A stretch of DNA of 64,000 bases from Drosophila persimilis. Taxonomy: Eukaryota > Arthropoda > Insecta > Diptera > Drosophilidae. This document shows positions 23,151 to 34,721 of this stretch, one piece after another; within the stretch, counting starts at the first letter, position 1; the number at the start of each line of letters is the position of its first letter. The notes beneath the pieces were generated by a model that did no database searches, was not told the DNA's origin, and saw nothing but the letters and a program-made list of their open reading frames with translations. The position numbers were made by a program, and so were the translations under genes. Location of the stretch: contig NW_020825294.1 of NCBI RefSeq assembly GCF_003286085.1, forward strand, positions 8,246,001-8,310,000. Reading direction: 5' to 3'.

Positions 23151-26100
23151 GAAATATTCCAAAGTGTGTGTTTTCTGTGCGTAGTGGAGCCCTTGCTGAT
23201 GTGAAAGTGCCAATCTGTTGCACAAGTATTTCAAAAGTCCCCAGCCGAAACCCGCACAAAGAAATATTTCCATATCAAGGGCCATCTCGAACCAGGACCA
23301 GGTGGCGACCCAAACATAGACGAACGGCTGAAACCAAAGAAAGGGCGACCAACGCAGGGCCACGACGATAGACAAAGCCAGAGACAGAAACAGACGTGAT
23401 AATATCAAGTGGCTTTGGCAAAAAACGACATGGAAACGGAGCCACAGGGCAACCGCAGCAACAGACAGAGGTGTGCCGGGGGCTGGGATGGGGTTGGGAC
23501 TCTGGGATTCAGAGAACTTCATGCGAGAAATAGTGCTTACTAAGCATTAAATTATAATTAAATTTTAAACAATGAAACGGAGCCAAGGACAAGGCTCTGG
23601 CTGGGTCTGGAGCTGGAGCTGGGGCGCGCGAGAGATCCCAAAAAGCTCTTAATCACAAACATGCGCAGCCACTTCAAAGGTGAGTCCCGTCCTCGTCATA
23701 TCAATGCGGAGAATGGAATTGCCCAAACTGAGGAGCCCGACTGGATGTCTGCCAGCCACGCTGGCTGTTGGGCTGGCTGTTGGGTTGGCTGTTGGGCTGG
23801 CTAAGCATATGCGCATATAAATTAACATAGACACCCGAGTATTTAATTAAAATTCCATCAGCAGCACACCGAGATGGAGCGAACACACACACACAGATGC
23901 AGATACAGCTCACACTCACACACACACATATGACAGGTGGGTGATGGGTGTGTGGGTGTAGACACACATTTTAGCGCTAAGCCGAGCAGATGCCCTCGAG
24001 TAAATCCACCAAAAACCACACGGCAGACGGCCGCCCTAGACGCCGCACGTTCCACGTCCAACGTTCAACGTTCAACGAAATCTGTGAAACGCCTTTGGGG
24101 CCTACGCCGGTCCGGTCGAGAGTGCAAACAAAAGGGAGTAGCCCCAGAACACACACACACCCCCACCCCCACCCCCACACAGAGACCCAGAAAGATAAGC
24201 GAGTGGGCCGGGAGACTTGGGTTCCCGTTGGCTCCAGTGGCAGGAGAGGCCCAGCCAGGACAGGTACGGATAGGTGGCAACAGGAGGTGCAGACAGCTGC
24301 CGGCGGGGCTTCTGCGTCGATACTGACTGATGAAGTGGCACTTCTGACACTGCCCCTCCCGCACGGAGCCAGAATTATAATGATAATCACGACGGCGACG
24401 ATGACTATGATCACGTTGAGCACGGAATCTTAATTAAGTTTAAGCAGTTAGTCGAGCAAAGGTTGAACTGGACGAAGGCCTGGGATTCCATAATCAAGTA
24501 TGAATTTGAGAGTCCCTGCCTCTGTCCCTGTCCCAGTCCCCGCCCTGACCTTTGGCAGATTAGTGCGTATTAGTTAGCTCAAAGCCATGTGTTGGTGGCT
24601 TAACCCCTTGACACATGGTCTGCTGGATGCCTATTACTTAGAATAGAGTTTTGAACGTATTCATTAGGAATCTTAAATGATCTTTTACTCAGCTTATGAG
24701 GTGCATTTCAAAGAACACGTCGGTACACTAGTACGAGTACTATTCGACATATCTAACTATCCTCTGTTGCCCAAAAGGTACCCTTCTGGTAGTCCCCACA
24801 TATGTGGTACCCACAAAAGTAGTAGCACCTGCACCATTCAGTCGTTCGTGGGTTAAATGAATCCAAAGAGAACCACACCACACCTCAACATCACTGCCAC
24901 AACCCCAGTCTCCCCCTCTTCCCCTCTCCCGCTCTTCCACTCTCAGTGGCTAAATCCGAGTCGGCAAGTTGCCCAATGAGTATTTAATGCGTCAAACTGT
25001 TTAAATTTCTATTGGATTTTTTGTTTTGACTTTCCGTTTGACTTTTGTTTTGGCCACAGATGCTGTTGCTGTTGTTCTTGTTACGGATTCGGATTCGGAT
25101 TGTGCAAAAAGTGACGTTCGGCTTTCAACTTTTTGACCGGATACGGACACGGAAGAAGAGGCCCCACACACATACACACACACACACACACACATGCGAT
25201 ATACCCGTACATGCACATCACGCAAATGGTCATCCTGTGGAACCATTTATTTTCCACTTTGGCCAAAAGACAAAAACAACAAAATCATACACACACGGAG
25301 ATCCGAGTACGCCGGACATCCCCGTGTGGGGGGGGGGAGTGAAAGAGACAGCGCACGAGGGAGGACTGGAATAAAAACTAAAGGAAAAAGAAAAGTTTTT
25401 AGTTAGCTTTTGATGAGGGTCAACTCAAACTCAACGGGTCTGTGGCGCAATTTTCAAGTGGCCTCCGCTCCCAAGCACCCAGGCTCCCATGCACCAAAGC
25501 CTGGGAGCCTGGGAAAAAAAACGATGACACACAATAGTTGGAACATTGTTTTTGACATGACTTTCTATCAAAAACAAATTTGCCCTTCTTTGTTCTCCTA
25601 TTATTTCGTATTGCCCATCTCTCGTTTTTGTCACAAATCGAGTCAAATATGTGGCGGCAGCATTGAGGAGGTGAAAGCAGCTCGAGAGTGCGACATGTAA
25701 AGACAATTGCCAACTTAATTTGTGGAATTTGCTCGCAAAACATATACAATCAGAAGACAAAAGAAATATGAGAATGCATATTCCTAAATTAAGAGGTGCT
25801 CCAGGCCAGGTGCTCTTCAGAATGGACCTGGAAGGGCACTAGATTACCCCGTAACTCCTACCCTTTTGGGATATTATAATTCAGAGCCACAGAAACAAGT
25901 CTCTTTAGCCGCAAAGTAAATCATGATCATCGCCACCAGCCTTTTTCTCATTTATAAAGCTCCAGATAAGGCTCCAGCCGCCATATAGCTATTAGCGTTA
26001 GAGGATTAGATCAAGACGGTGGAATCTGTGGATTAAGGCTGACATCGGGCTGCGTATACTTTTTCCGACTTAAATATATCGTGAATTTAAATGTACATTT

Positions 26101-28140
26101 AAATAATTATGTTTGGGGTCGATTTAGGTATTCGACCCGCTCCTAATAGGTTTTTCGAGACACACAGCTCTGCAGGCGTCCGCGTCTGCTGTAGGCTGCG
26201 GCTAACCACAAACAGGCATGCAACAAACTGATTGCATCAGACGCATCGTAAGCCGCAATCAGAGAATGCAACAGACACAAAAATGTCTCTTCATAATGCG
26301 GGAGCCCATCAAAATCAGTGCAATGCACACACGCACTGCAGGGGGCAAAGGGCGAAGATAGACGCAGGGAGACGCAGGGAGACGGTGGCAGAGTGAGACA
26401 GAGATAAGCCGCACACCGCTGCCGTCAGTTGCAGCAATTGTCTGATCCAATGCTAACGCCAACCCCAGCGATTGAGGCCGACCAACCAGCTAGCTGGCAG
26501 TGGCAGCCGCGGCTTATACGTGCCCCATACACGCACACACACACACACAAGTACTCCCTTCCTCACGCACAAGGCCGCAAGCAGAGGCGTTCTCTCTGGA
26601 GCAAGACGGAGCAGGCAGCGCTGCCAACTGCTGCCAGAGTCGCAGGAGCATGCAGCGAGTGCTGCCAACTGCACGAACGCCTCCTGATAGCAGCGCCTGC
26701 CGTACTTAACTCGGCAAGCAATTAGTTAGAAATTAAATTCTCTCGATGGTTTCATGCCAGACGTTGCATGCAACATGCAACCAAACTTCGGGGTGAAAGT
26801 GAAGTATTTTGGGGTAAGCCGCGATGTCAGCATCAGTAAGAGACAATGGGGACACGAACGCTCTTACGGCGTGCATAGTGGTAGTTAGAGGGGGGTCGGT
26901 GGGTCGGGGGTTCCAAGGACAAAGCATCATCACATCAGTGATGTATTTTTGATTGCAGCTGCTCCAAAACACAGCAATCAGCAAAAATTGCGGGGGCGAA
27001 GCAAAAACAAAACAAAACGCCAAAACAGAGAGGGCAGAGGACAGAGCACAGAGCACAGAGCAATCATCATAACCTGTAGCTTCGGGCGAGGCATAACCAT
27101 CCGAGCCTCCCTCTGCCGCATCTACCACTCCACTAGCACCAGCCCCAACGGAAATACAACTCCGGGATGACGAGATGCCGAGATGCCGAGATGCCGTGAA
27201 CCCAAAAGCGAAAGTTCACACTGAAATTGAAACCCGGGCGGAATCTGTGGCATAATCTGAGGCGCAAAATGAAGATGACAATAAATTCGATTCGATTTCG
27301 GTTTTGATTTAGTTTAGTTTAGGGAATATCATCATCCTTGGATTACCACGCAGTGAACGCAAACGAGCGACTGCCAGTCCCTCCCCTGGTGATGCGGATG
27401 CCAGAGCCCAAGATGATGATGATGATGATGGGAACGATTGTCGCCTTATGGCAAAAGGAAAGTAAACACAAATAGATAACAGACAACAAATAAAAACCAG
27501 CAAAACGAAATGAAAATAAGACAAAGCACACACAAATATCCCAGAAGAGAACGGAACGAGGACGGTTCGCGATTCTTGGATACCAAATTCATGGAACCCA
27601 AGGACCCCAAAATCCAACGACCACCCCACTGCCAATGGCAAATACATCCTCCAAATCCTTCTCAGCTTAAGTTGGCTTTGAAATTTTGATTGAAAAAATC
27701 ACACAGAGCAAGAGAGAGAGACAGAGAAGGAAAAGACAAACTAAGTCAGGCACATCCCTCAGAAATGGGCGACAAATAGCGAAATGTTTCCACAGAATCC
27801 GATAATGACTGAGCGAGCGATGGGTGGTCGCACCGGACCACCTTCTCCCAATAATTCATCCTCTGCACTGTTGCCGATATTTTGATTTGCGAAATTCCAA
27901 TTATGAGACCCACTTCAGCTGGGTTTATCCGCTTTGCCGGACGGTCTCGAGTCTGACTGTTGATTCGGAGAGATACTCGAAATTGTGCGGGGCAATATAA
28001 TTGGAATTGAAGTGCAATGACCGCAGGGAATGCTGGAAAAGTAATATTTTTCATAGATTATGCCTTCCCTGATCATTCAATAGTTTCAAGAGATTTGTTA
28101 TAGGAAGTTCCAATTACAACCCTCTGGGTGGAGCGTGGCA
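23151..28140. other. Intergenic region right of Tmtc
   Basis: No gene is recognisable. The stretch holds CA/TG microsatellites (for example about 24150-24180 and 25168-25194), a GGCTGTTGGGCT-type short tandem repeat near 23760-23800, a triple GCCGAGATG repeat near 27176-27195, and a perfect 12-bp hairpin at 25478-25513. Promoters or enhancers of neighbouring genes may lie here but none can be assigned. Confidence 0.6.
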
Positions 28141-28905
28141 AAATTGTTATACCCTGCCAACTTGAGATGGAGATGATAATTTTTTTAGGCAGACGTATAA
28201 ATAACTAATCCAAATAAGAGGTTACATACATAGATAATACAACTCTTACAACAACAAAACGTCGGGTAAGTTTTCCTTGCTTTCCCCCTTATTCATATTT
28301 TCCATTGTCTATTTTTTCTTAGTTCTTCTTTTATTTTACGTTCCGTCCAGATCTATTGGCCGAGATCCTCTCTACCCACAAACTTCTATGCCGTGATCCC
28401 CTTCTCTTATAGCGCCAGGTAAAGTATTAAGTTATTATTTAGTTATTTACTTAATTTAACTATTCCTTTCATTTTCTCCCCCGTCCGGTGCCCAGGCTAC
28501 CAGCGGTTTCACCCTTCTGCTGTTCCGGTTCATATGAGCGAGTGTGCGCTCAATGACGGCTGTCCACTCCAGGGTCTTGACCGGCTGACATCGCGAGCTC
28601 CTCGACAGATTCTGCGCGCGGGGCCATGATGCTCCTCTCGGGACATGATTCCAGCGCGCGAGGCTGTGACCTTTGGCCTAGGCGACCTTTGAGGCCAGCC
28701 ACTGCCATGGTCCTCTTCCTTGCGATCCACGGTACCTACTTCGCGGGTGACTCCTCCGAAACTCCTCGTCCCCTCGGGACTTCCAAAAGATTTGATTCTG
28801 GCTGGACTGCGGCAGCTACTGGCTTTCCTGCTGCGAGATATAGCCATGATGCCCCTGCGGTATCGCTGAGTCGACACTGTGGCATCCTATCCTCTGCAGC
28901 GGGGA

Positions 28906-29664
28906 CAACCCCCCTATCCATACGCCGCCAAATCAAACGCTGGGCTTCAGCTTCGAGACGCGTAAGTAAATCAGTATATAATTGTATATACATATATCTT
29001 AAAATATATCTTCCTTTACAGAGGACTTATTTCCCCACGCAAGACGGAATCCAAATCAGACAGAATCGTATCCCAGCAGGTCAGAAGCGCTCCTTTTGCA
29101 AGAGCCCGAACCTAACAAGCCGCCGCATCTTTTGACCTGGCCATCCACGACTATCTCAAGGATTTTGGCCATGGCAACCAAGGAGCAGTGGCGCGGTCTA
29201 CTAGACTCTAGATAGATCTCGTTGTTGTTAGATTTAAGGATACATACCTCTGTACAAATAGATAGTAGATATAAATGTTATCACCTTGTTTATTTATTTA
29301 AACTAAGTTAAGTTATGATGAATAAAACTATTGAATAATCATCCTCGCCGTATCCTGTATCGGGGAAACTATCCCAACTACAAAAAGGCGTGGCATGCCC
29401 AGATCGGTTCACAAATAACAGAGAAAAAAATTATTTTTTATTGGGGAAAATGTCCTTGATCCTTGATAAGGACTCCATAAAATCAGGGACATTTTTCCGA
29501 TCACAGGAAGCCGTCGCATGTCCACAAATAACGGAAAAAACATAACGGGTTTGTAATTTATTTTTGAAAATGTAGTTCAAGAAATCACCGATAGGGGCGC
29601 CACCGTACAAACAAAAAAACCTCGCGTCAAATGGCTGAAATACCAGGCGAACAGAAATCAGCAG
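28906..29664 (+). repeat. Left arm of the large inverted repeat
   Basis: This arm (about 759 bp) is repeated as reverse complement at 29744-30873. It includes the end of one coding-like exon, a 60-bp intron (28962-29021), and a terminal exon from 29022 to the TAG at 29213-29215. After the splice, the joined frame reads ...[16 protein letters not shown]... and ends ...QWRGLLDSR. AATAAA follows at 29321-29326, then one to two degenerate copies of the 120-bp unit, then the GGTGGCGCCCC segment near the centre. Identity with the other arm is very high by eye. Confidence 0.85.
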
Positions 29665-29743
29665 AAGGTAACTGAATTTTTTTAAATTTGTGGTCCCCCT
29701 AAAGTATGCTGCGAATTTTTTTTGCAATTGCTGCAGTTGCTTG

Positions 29744-30873
29744 CTGCTGATTTCTGTTCGCCTGGTATCCCATCCAGATTTTGGCCATTTGACGCGAGTA
29801 TTTTTTTATTGTACGGTGGCGCCCCTATCGGTGATTTCTTGAACTACATTTTCAAAAATAAATTACAAACCCGTTATGTTTTTTCCGTTATTTGTAGACC
29901 GATCGGGACATGAGACGGCTTCCTGTGATCAGAAAAATATCCCTGATTTTATGAAGTCCTTTTCAAGGACCAAGGATATCAAGGATCAAAAATATTCTTT
30001 TTCTCCGTTATTTGAGGCTCGGTCGGGACGTGCGACGGCTTCCTGTATTCGGAAAAATGTCCCTGATCTAATGCAGTCCCTATCAAGGACCAAGGATCAA
30101 GGATGTTTTCTAAGGACATATATATCTTGTTTTCTCCCTTATTTAGGGCCCGATCTGAGCGTGCCATGGTCCCCCGTGATCAGAAAAATGTCCTTGATCC
30201 TTCGGTAAGGACTCCAACAATGCATATTTAGTTTTCTCGGCTTTTTGTGGCCTGATCAGGACGTGCGACGGCTTCCTGTGATCGGAAAATTGTCCCTGAT
30301 TTTATGGAGTCCTTATCAAGGATCAAGGACATTTTCCCCAATAAAAAATAATTTTTTTCTCTGTTATTTGTGAACCGATCTGGGCATGCCACGCCTTTTT
30401 GTAGTTGGGATAGTTTCCCCGATACAGGATACGGCGAGGATGATTATTCAATAGTTTTATTCATCATAACTTAACTTAGTTTAAATAAATAAACAAGGTG
30501 ATAACATTTATATCTACTATCTATTTGTACAGAGGTATGTATCCTTAAATCTAACAACAACGAGATCTATCTAGAGTCTAGTAGACCGCGCAACTGCTCC
30601 TTGGTTGCCGTGGCCAAAATCCTTGAGATAGTTGTCGATGGCCAGGTCAAAAGATGCGGCGGCTTGTTAGGTTCGGGCTCTTGCAAAAGGAGCGCTTCTG
30701 ACTTGCTGGAATACGATTCTATCTGACTTGGATTCCGTCTTGCGTGGGGAAATAAGTCCTCTGTAAAGGAAGATATATTTTAAAATATATATTCAATTAT
30801 ATACTGATTTACTTACGCGTCTCGAAGCTGAAGCCTACCGATTGATTTGGCGGCGTATGGATAGGGGGGGTTG
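29744..30873 (-). repeat. Right arm of the large inverted repeat
   Basis: Reverse complement of 28906-29664, about 370 bp longer because it carries extra copies of the roughly 120-bp unit. The terminal exon with its TAG is intact here as well, with only scattered substitutions relative to the left arm. The intron splice sites and the polyadenylation signal (minus strand, near 30462) are kept. About 79 bp (29665-29743) separate the two arms. Confidence 0.85.
29882..30440. repeat. Tandem array of about five 100-130 bp units
   Basis: Successive units begin with a CCGTTATTTGT-like string at about 29884, 30005, 30137, 30237 and 30361. They contain related blocks: GACGTGCGACGGCTTCCTGT, then GGAAAAATGTCCCTGATT, then GAGTCCTTATCAAGGA. 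The left arm holds only the outermost and innermost units in inverse orientation (about 29382-29545). The array therefore expanded, or contracted, in one arm after the palindrome formed. Confidence 0.85.
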
Positions 30874-33800
30874 CTGAAATTATTTCCCACGATGCACGCA
30901 ATCGTGTATGCAGTATCGATCCGCAAACACCCCCCATTTGGGTCGTCTGAGGGAGCTCGGGCGCATTTGTCCATTTAAAAACAGAACCTGCAAGTGTGTA
31001 AGTGTTTATTTCTTTGAATTCGAGAAAACGAGAAATAGGCGAATTAGTTTAAATATGATGCGCAAGTTTGACAAGGCTGGACTGGCTGGCTCATGATAAT
31101 TTTGCAATGACAAATCAGCTATTCTCGTTATGGGTAGACTTAGCATATGGATATGTATGCACATAGTTTTTTTATAAACACGTAAGGTCAAGCCCTCAGA
31201 TCTGACGACAAGCATTATCTATAACTTACATATCTGCAGCCCAACTAAATGCCTCACTGGCGACACCTGACGACCACCGTCGAAAAGTGAATTTTTTTCC
31301 ATTTTACACGCTTTCTACATTCTACACTTTTTTGACGGACAGAACTTACAGAAAACAGCCACATTTTACTTAGAGAAGTAGATGTAAATGTAGTCTATAT
31401 TTACTGAAAGCTCATCTGTAAAACTGCGGGAGGCAGTTTGAAAATTCAGTGCTAAAAAACGAAATTAACCAAAAATTTTTAAAACTAGCGCGCGCGAATC
31501 TTCACTTCAGAGGAATTGGAGATACATTAGGAAAATCCCTCAGCTGGAGCTGCAATAACAGATTAAAGTTTACAGGAGGGGGCTAAAATACTGACAATCT
31601 TTAAATCTCTTTGACTTTCATTACGTACAAATATTTATCCAGATTCCTTATCAACATCTCAACTATTGGATGCACCATTGCTAGCATCTTTTTAAAAAAA
31701 TATGGTAAACATTTTATATGTACATACATACTTAGTACATTTTTCCCAAATTATATCCTAATTTAAATCCAAAATTCAACACATTTCTACCTCTTTCGAG
31801 GCCGACAGTCCGAGAGTAAAATATAAATCAAACATGCACATAGTACATGATATACTTTTGTTTATAAAAAATGCGATCTCGATAACAAAAAGATAGAAAG
31901 AATCGTTATTAGCTTTTGTTGTTTTTCAATAATTAAGACATTTAAATATTAACCTTAAAATTATAGACATGTACATACAAACATACATTGAACAAACAAA
32001 AATATTGTATATAAGTGCTGGACTATATCCCTAATAAATAAATGAAGACCGAACCGAATGGTTCTTTTAAAATGTTTTTTGTTTTTTCTTTTTAGACAAA
32101 AGAACTTTAAACGACTTTGAAAGCTTTTTTAAAATTATATGTTCTTTCTAAATTTAATTTATTTTCTTGGCAGATCAAGGTGTATTCAAAAAAACTCGAT
32201 CTGCCCACTCATCATGAATGTCTGAATCTCAAAATGTAAATGCTCTGGATCGTAGAATCACGTGAAATTCAGGTATTTATTCCGAATTGACAGACAGACG
32301 ACAGACTAGCATCAGACGGATGAGTTCCACATTATTTATACATAATGTGGAAACAATAATACCGATACATAAATCATAAATTTCTTTACGTAATTGGAAT
32401 TAAAAAAGTCGAAATGAATTGTCGATGCTCTATCCAGAATCAAAGATTAACGCTAGATCCGACTGGTTCTTAGTTCATGCCTTGCAAGCATTTAATTGGA
32501 TCATATACTAGTAGATGTTTAGAAAATTGGGTTTCAGAAGTCCCTGTCATTCGCCCAAGGTGGTCCAGCTACAATTGTATTGAATGAAACAAAATTGAAT
32601 GCGATTTGGACCTGTAATTGTAGCTGGCTAATTAATTCAAATGGCTTCCTGCAAGTCGACAGATCAAACATAAAGTCTATTGAGTTAGATCAAGACGAGT
32701 TTTACAATCACGTTTCGTTCACACCTCAGTCCCCAGAGCCCAAATGGGCGTAACAATTGCGCTTGCTTGAATGCCTTTGGTTCATGATTAAATCGGATTA
32801 AAGCCGGTTGAAGGGTAAGCTCCCATTAAGTGCTTGCACTTATCGTTCATCGGAACCCCTGCGCGAGGGTTAATGAACAAATTCCACTCGGCAAATGGGC
32901 TAATGGATCAGCAAACCATTAACACTATGGCCAATACTGATAATTGATAACCCAATCGACATATCTTTATAAATCATTGATGTCTTTTTCCGCGAATTCT
33001 GATATTGCTATCGGCTATTGAATTCCGGAACATGAATTTTGCCAACAAGGCGTCCTCCAACTTGATCTATTCGATCAGCTATTAACAATTTGTCAGATTG
33101 CTACAGTAACTGATGCTGTAAATTACACTAAATTTGTTAGCATTAGATTAATAGTGTACACCTTCAGTTTCCATGACAAATTGCTTTCTAGCTGAATTTA
33201 ATAATTGTTAGAAAGCCAAATCTGGACATAACCAGGCCCAACATCTATAAAAGTTAGTTAAAAAGCTATTTTTTATTCCCAGTTATATATAATTTAGTCG
33301 TACTTGAACTGTCTGGCGAACCTGACCAGCCTGACCAGCTTGTTAGTCGGGTCTGGCGGAACCGCGAGGCTGCCTTTAATGTTTAGACTGCCAGCCTCAA
33401 GAGCAGCCTGTAATTAAATACAGTTAATTCGACATCATTCATTTTGATAAAAGCTTTTTCGCAAACACTGTTTGTATCACACTAGTCTCGTGTCGCACGT
33501 CAGATCGAACTAACGATATCTATTAATTATGAATGAGGTAAGCTGCATGTGATTCTAATGCGGAAGGAGTTCTTAGAATAATCTCTAAAAATGTAGAAAT
33601 CTAATCAAAAGATTTCAATAGCTTCCCATTCAAAGTACCATAGTTGTATTATAAGGTCCTTAATAGAATCCGTCTTTTAATTCAATGGTATAATCGATTC
33701 CTATGCGCTCATTGCGAATTACTTGTTATCCACCAATCTATATGCTTAGTACGAGTATGTTCAGATAATATCATGAAGTTAGGTAAATCCAGCTTAGCGG

Positions 33801-34625
33801 GATTGCCAATCCACCGATATTCCAAGGTTCTGGCTAAAACAAGAGGGAAACTACCGTCAAGTATTCCCGCTCTTACTATCCGAGAACTGGGTATCTTTAT
33901 GTTTAAATATCTTTACTTTTAAATAAACTAGGGCAAATCCATTAAGTAGCATTTACAGTGTAAAACTCATAGAAATACTCATAGAAGCAAATAAATGGAA
34001 TTTCATAGAAGAAAACAAAAATACCCTAGCTTTAGGAAATAGCTGATTGATTGCGAAATCGAATACAACAAAAAATGAAGGCAAGAATTGAATGGGGGTG
34101 ATGTTTCATGGCTATAGGCAATGCTCTCCGTTTACATCTTCTTGAGGAATATTTTTATCATAATTTGTACGCCAAGTCACGACTAGCGTTTAAACCTGAA
34201 ATACAATACACGTGATTATATTGTGTGCATCTAACTACATGTTTGTTCCCATATCCGGCTAAGTCAGATGCATTGCATTAGACTATAATTTACAATCTTC
34301 GCCTATCAATTGAATGTACCCAGATTCAGAATGTTCAATTTTTTCCAGTGCGAAATTCTGGCAGTGACACAGTTGTACCTCGTAGAACAGATTTAATTGG
34401 AGTTCTACTTAAGAATAGACATTAAGCCGGTGGGTTACACCCCGTAATAAGGGGATCCGCAACTAAAACCTTTATGGGTTAACCGCTGAAATGCCTGTTT
34501 CACATTTTAATTACTCCCATAACTGAAGGTTTTTAATTATTAGCCTAAGGTTGATAGCATTAAGATAATTGTCAGGCATGTCCAAGCAATCAAACTTATT
34601 TTAAAATTATAATGCAAAAAATTAA
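30874..34625. other. AT-rich gene-poor region
   Basis: No gene is recognised. The sequence is AT-rich with short, interrupted frames, scattered TACATA/CATATG strings and small inverted repeats such as the CATTATTTATACATAATG stretch near 32330. Possible decayed transposon material near 31220-31400 could not be named. Confidence 0.55.
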
Positions 34626-34721
34626 AACAATTACTTTAACGCGCTGGAACTGGCGGACATCAGCCCCATCACCATCCACTTCAAGGATCTGTACTCTCGA
34701 CCAGAATTGGGCAGAGTCAAA
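34626..34721 (+). pseudogene. Orphan ABCG-transporter-like exon (relic or alternative exon)
   Basis: A GC-rich coding-like island in AT-rich DNA reads ALELADISPITIHFKDLY then SRPELGRVK in one frame from 34641. This resembles the start of ABCG nucleotide-binding domains, where a short strand (IxFxDLxY) precedes the linker to the Walker A exon. In the ABCG gene at 46737 the matching part is [11 protein letters not shown] stop (TAA at 34623-34625) lies just upstream, with no in-frame ATG and no acceptor AG between. The only donor in phase is AAAG/GTTCAT, which is weak, but its phase would fit the acceptor at 47615. No Walker A exon follows nearby. A decayed duplicate of a neighbouring ABCG gene seems more likely than an alternative first exon. 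Confidence 0.5.

Larger units (their letters stand above)
28141..30873. mobile_element. Unclassified transposon-like block centred on a tail-to-tail palindrome
   Basis: A gene-like unit on the plus strand is followed by a partial second copy in reverse orientation. The left unit has a TATA box (TATAAATA, 28196-28203), a leader with a good donor (GTCGG/GTAAG, 28265/28266), a later short intron (28962-29021), a terminal exon with a TAG at 29213-29215, and AATAAA at 29321-29326. The right copy repeats the last part (intron, terminal exon, AATAAA) on the minus strand but stops at about 30873, before the promoter part. The structure resembles foldback or long-TIR DNA transposons such as Galileo in broad form only; I do not recognise its ends or its protein. 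No target-site duplication was identified. Confidence 0.6.

Noticed and set aside
29722-30208. Open frames running through the 120-bp tandem units, giving peptide repeats with SGRATASC and SRTKD strings
   Set aside because: The frames are open because the repeat unit lacks stops in some phases; unit lengths differ (100-132 bp), so no frame is kept across the array, and the region lies past the AATAAA of the unit.
32320-32350. Short palindrome around CATTATTTATACATAATG
   Set aside because: AT-rich palindromes of this size are expected often in this base composition, and nothing nearby suggests a function.
33644-33922. 92-codon plus-strand frame in the gene-poor region
   Set aside because: No recognisable domain, AT-rich codon use and no splice or promoter context.
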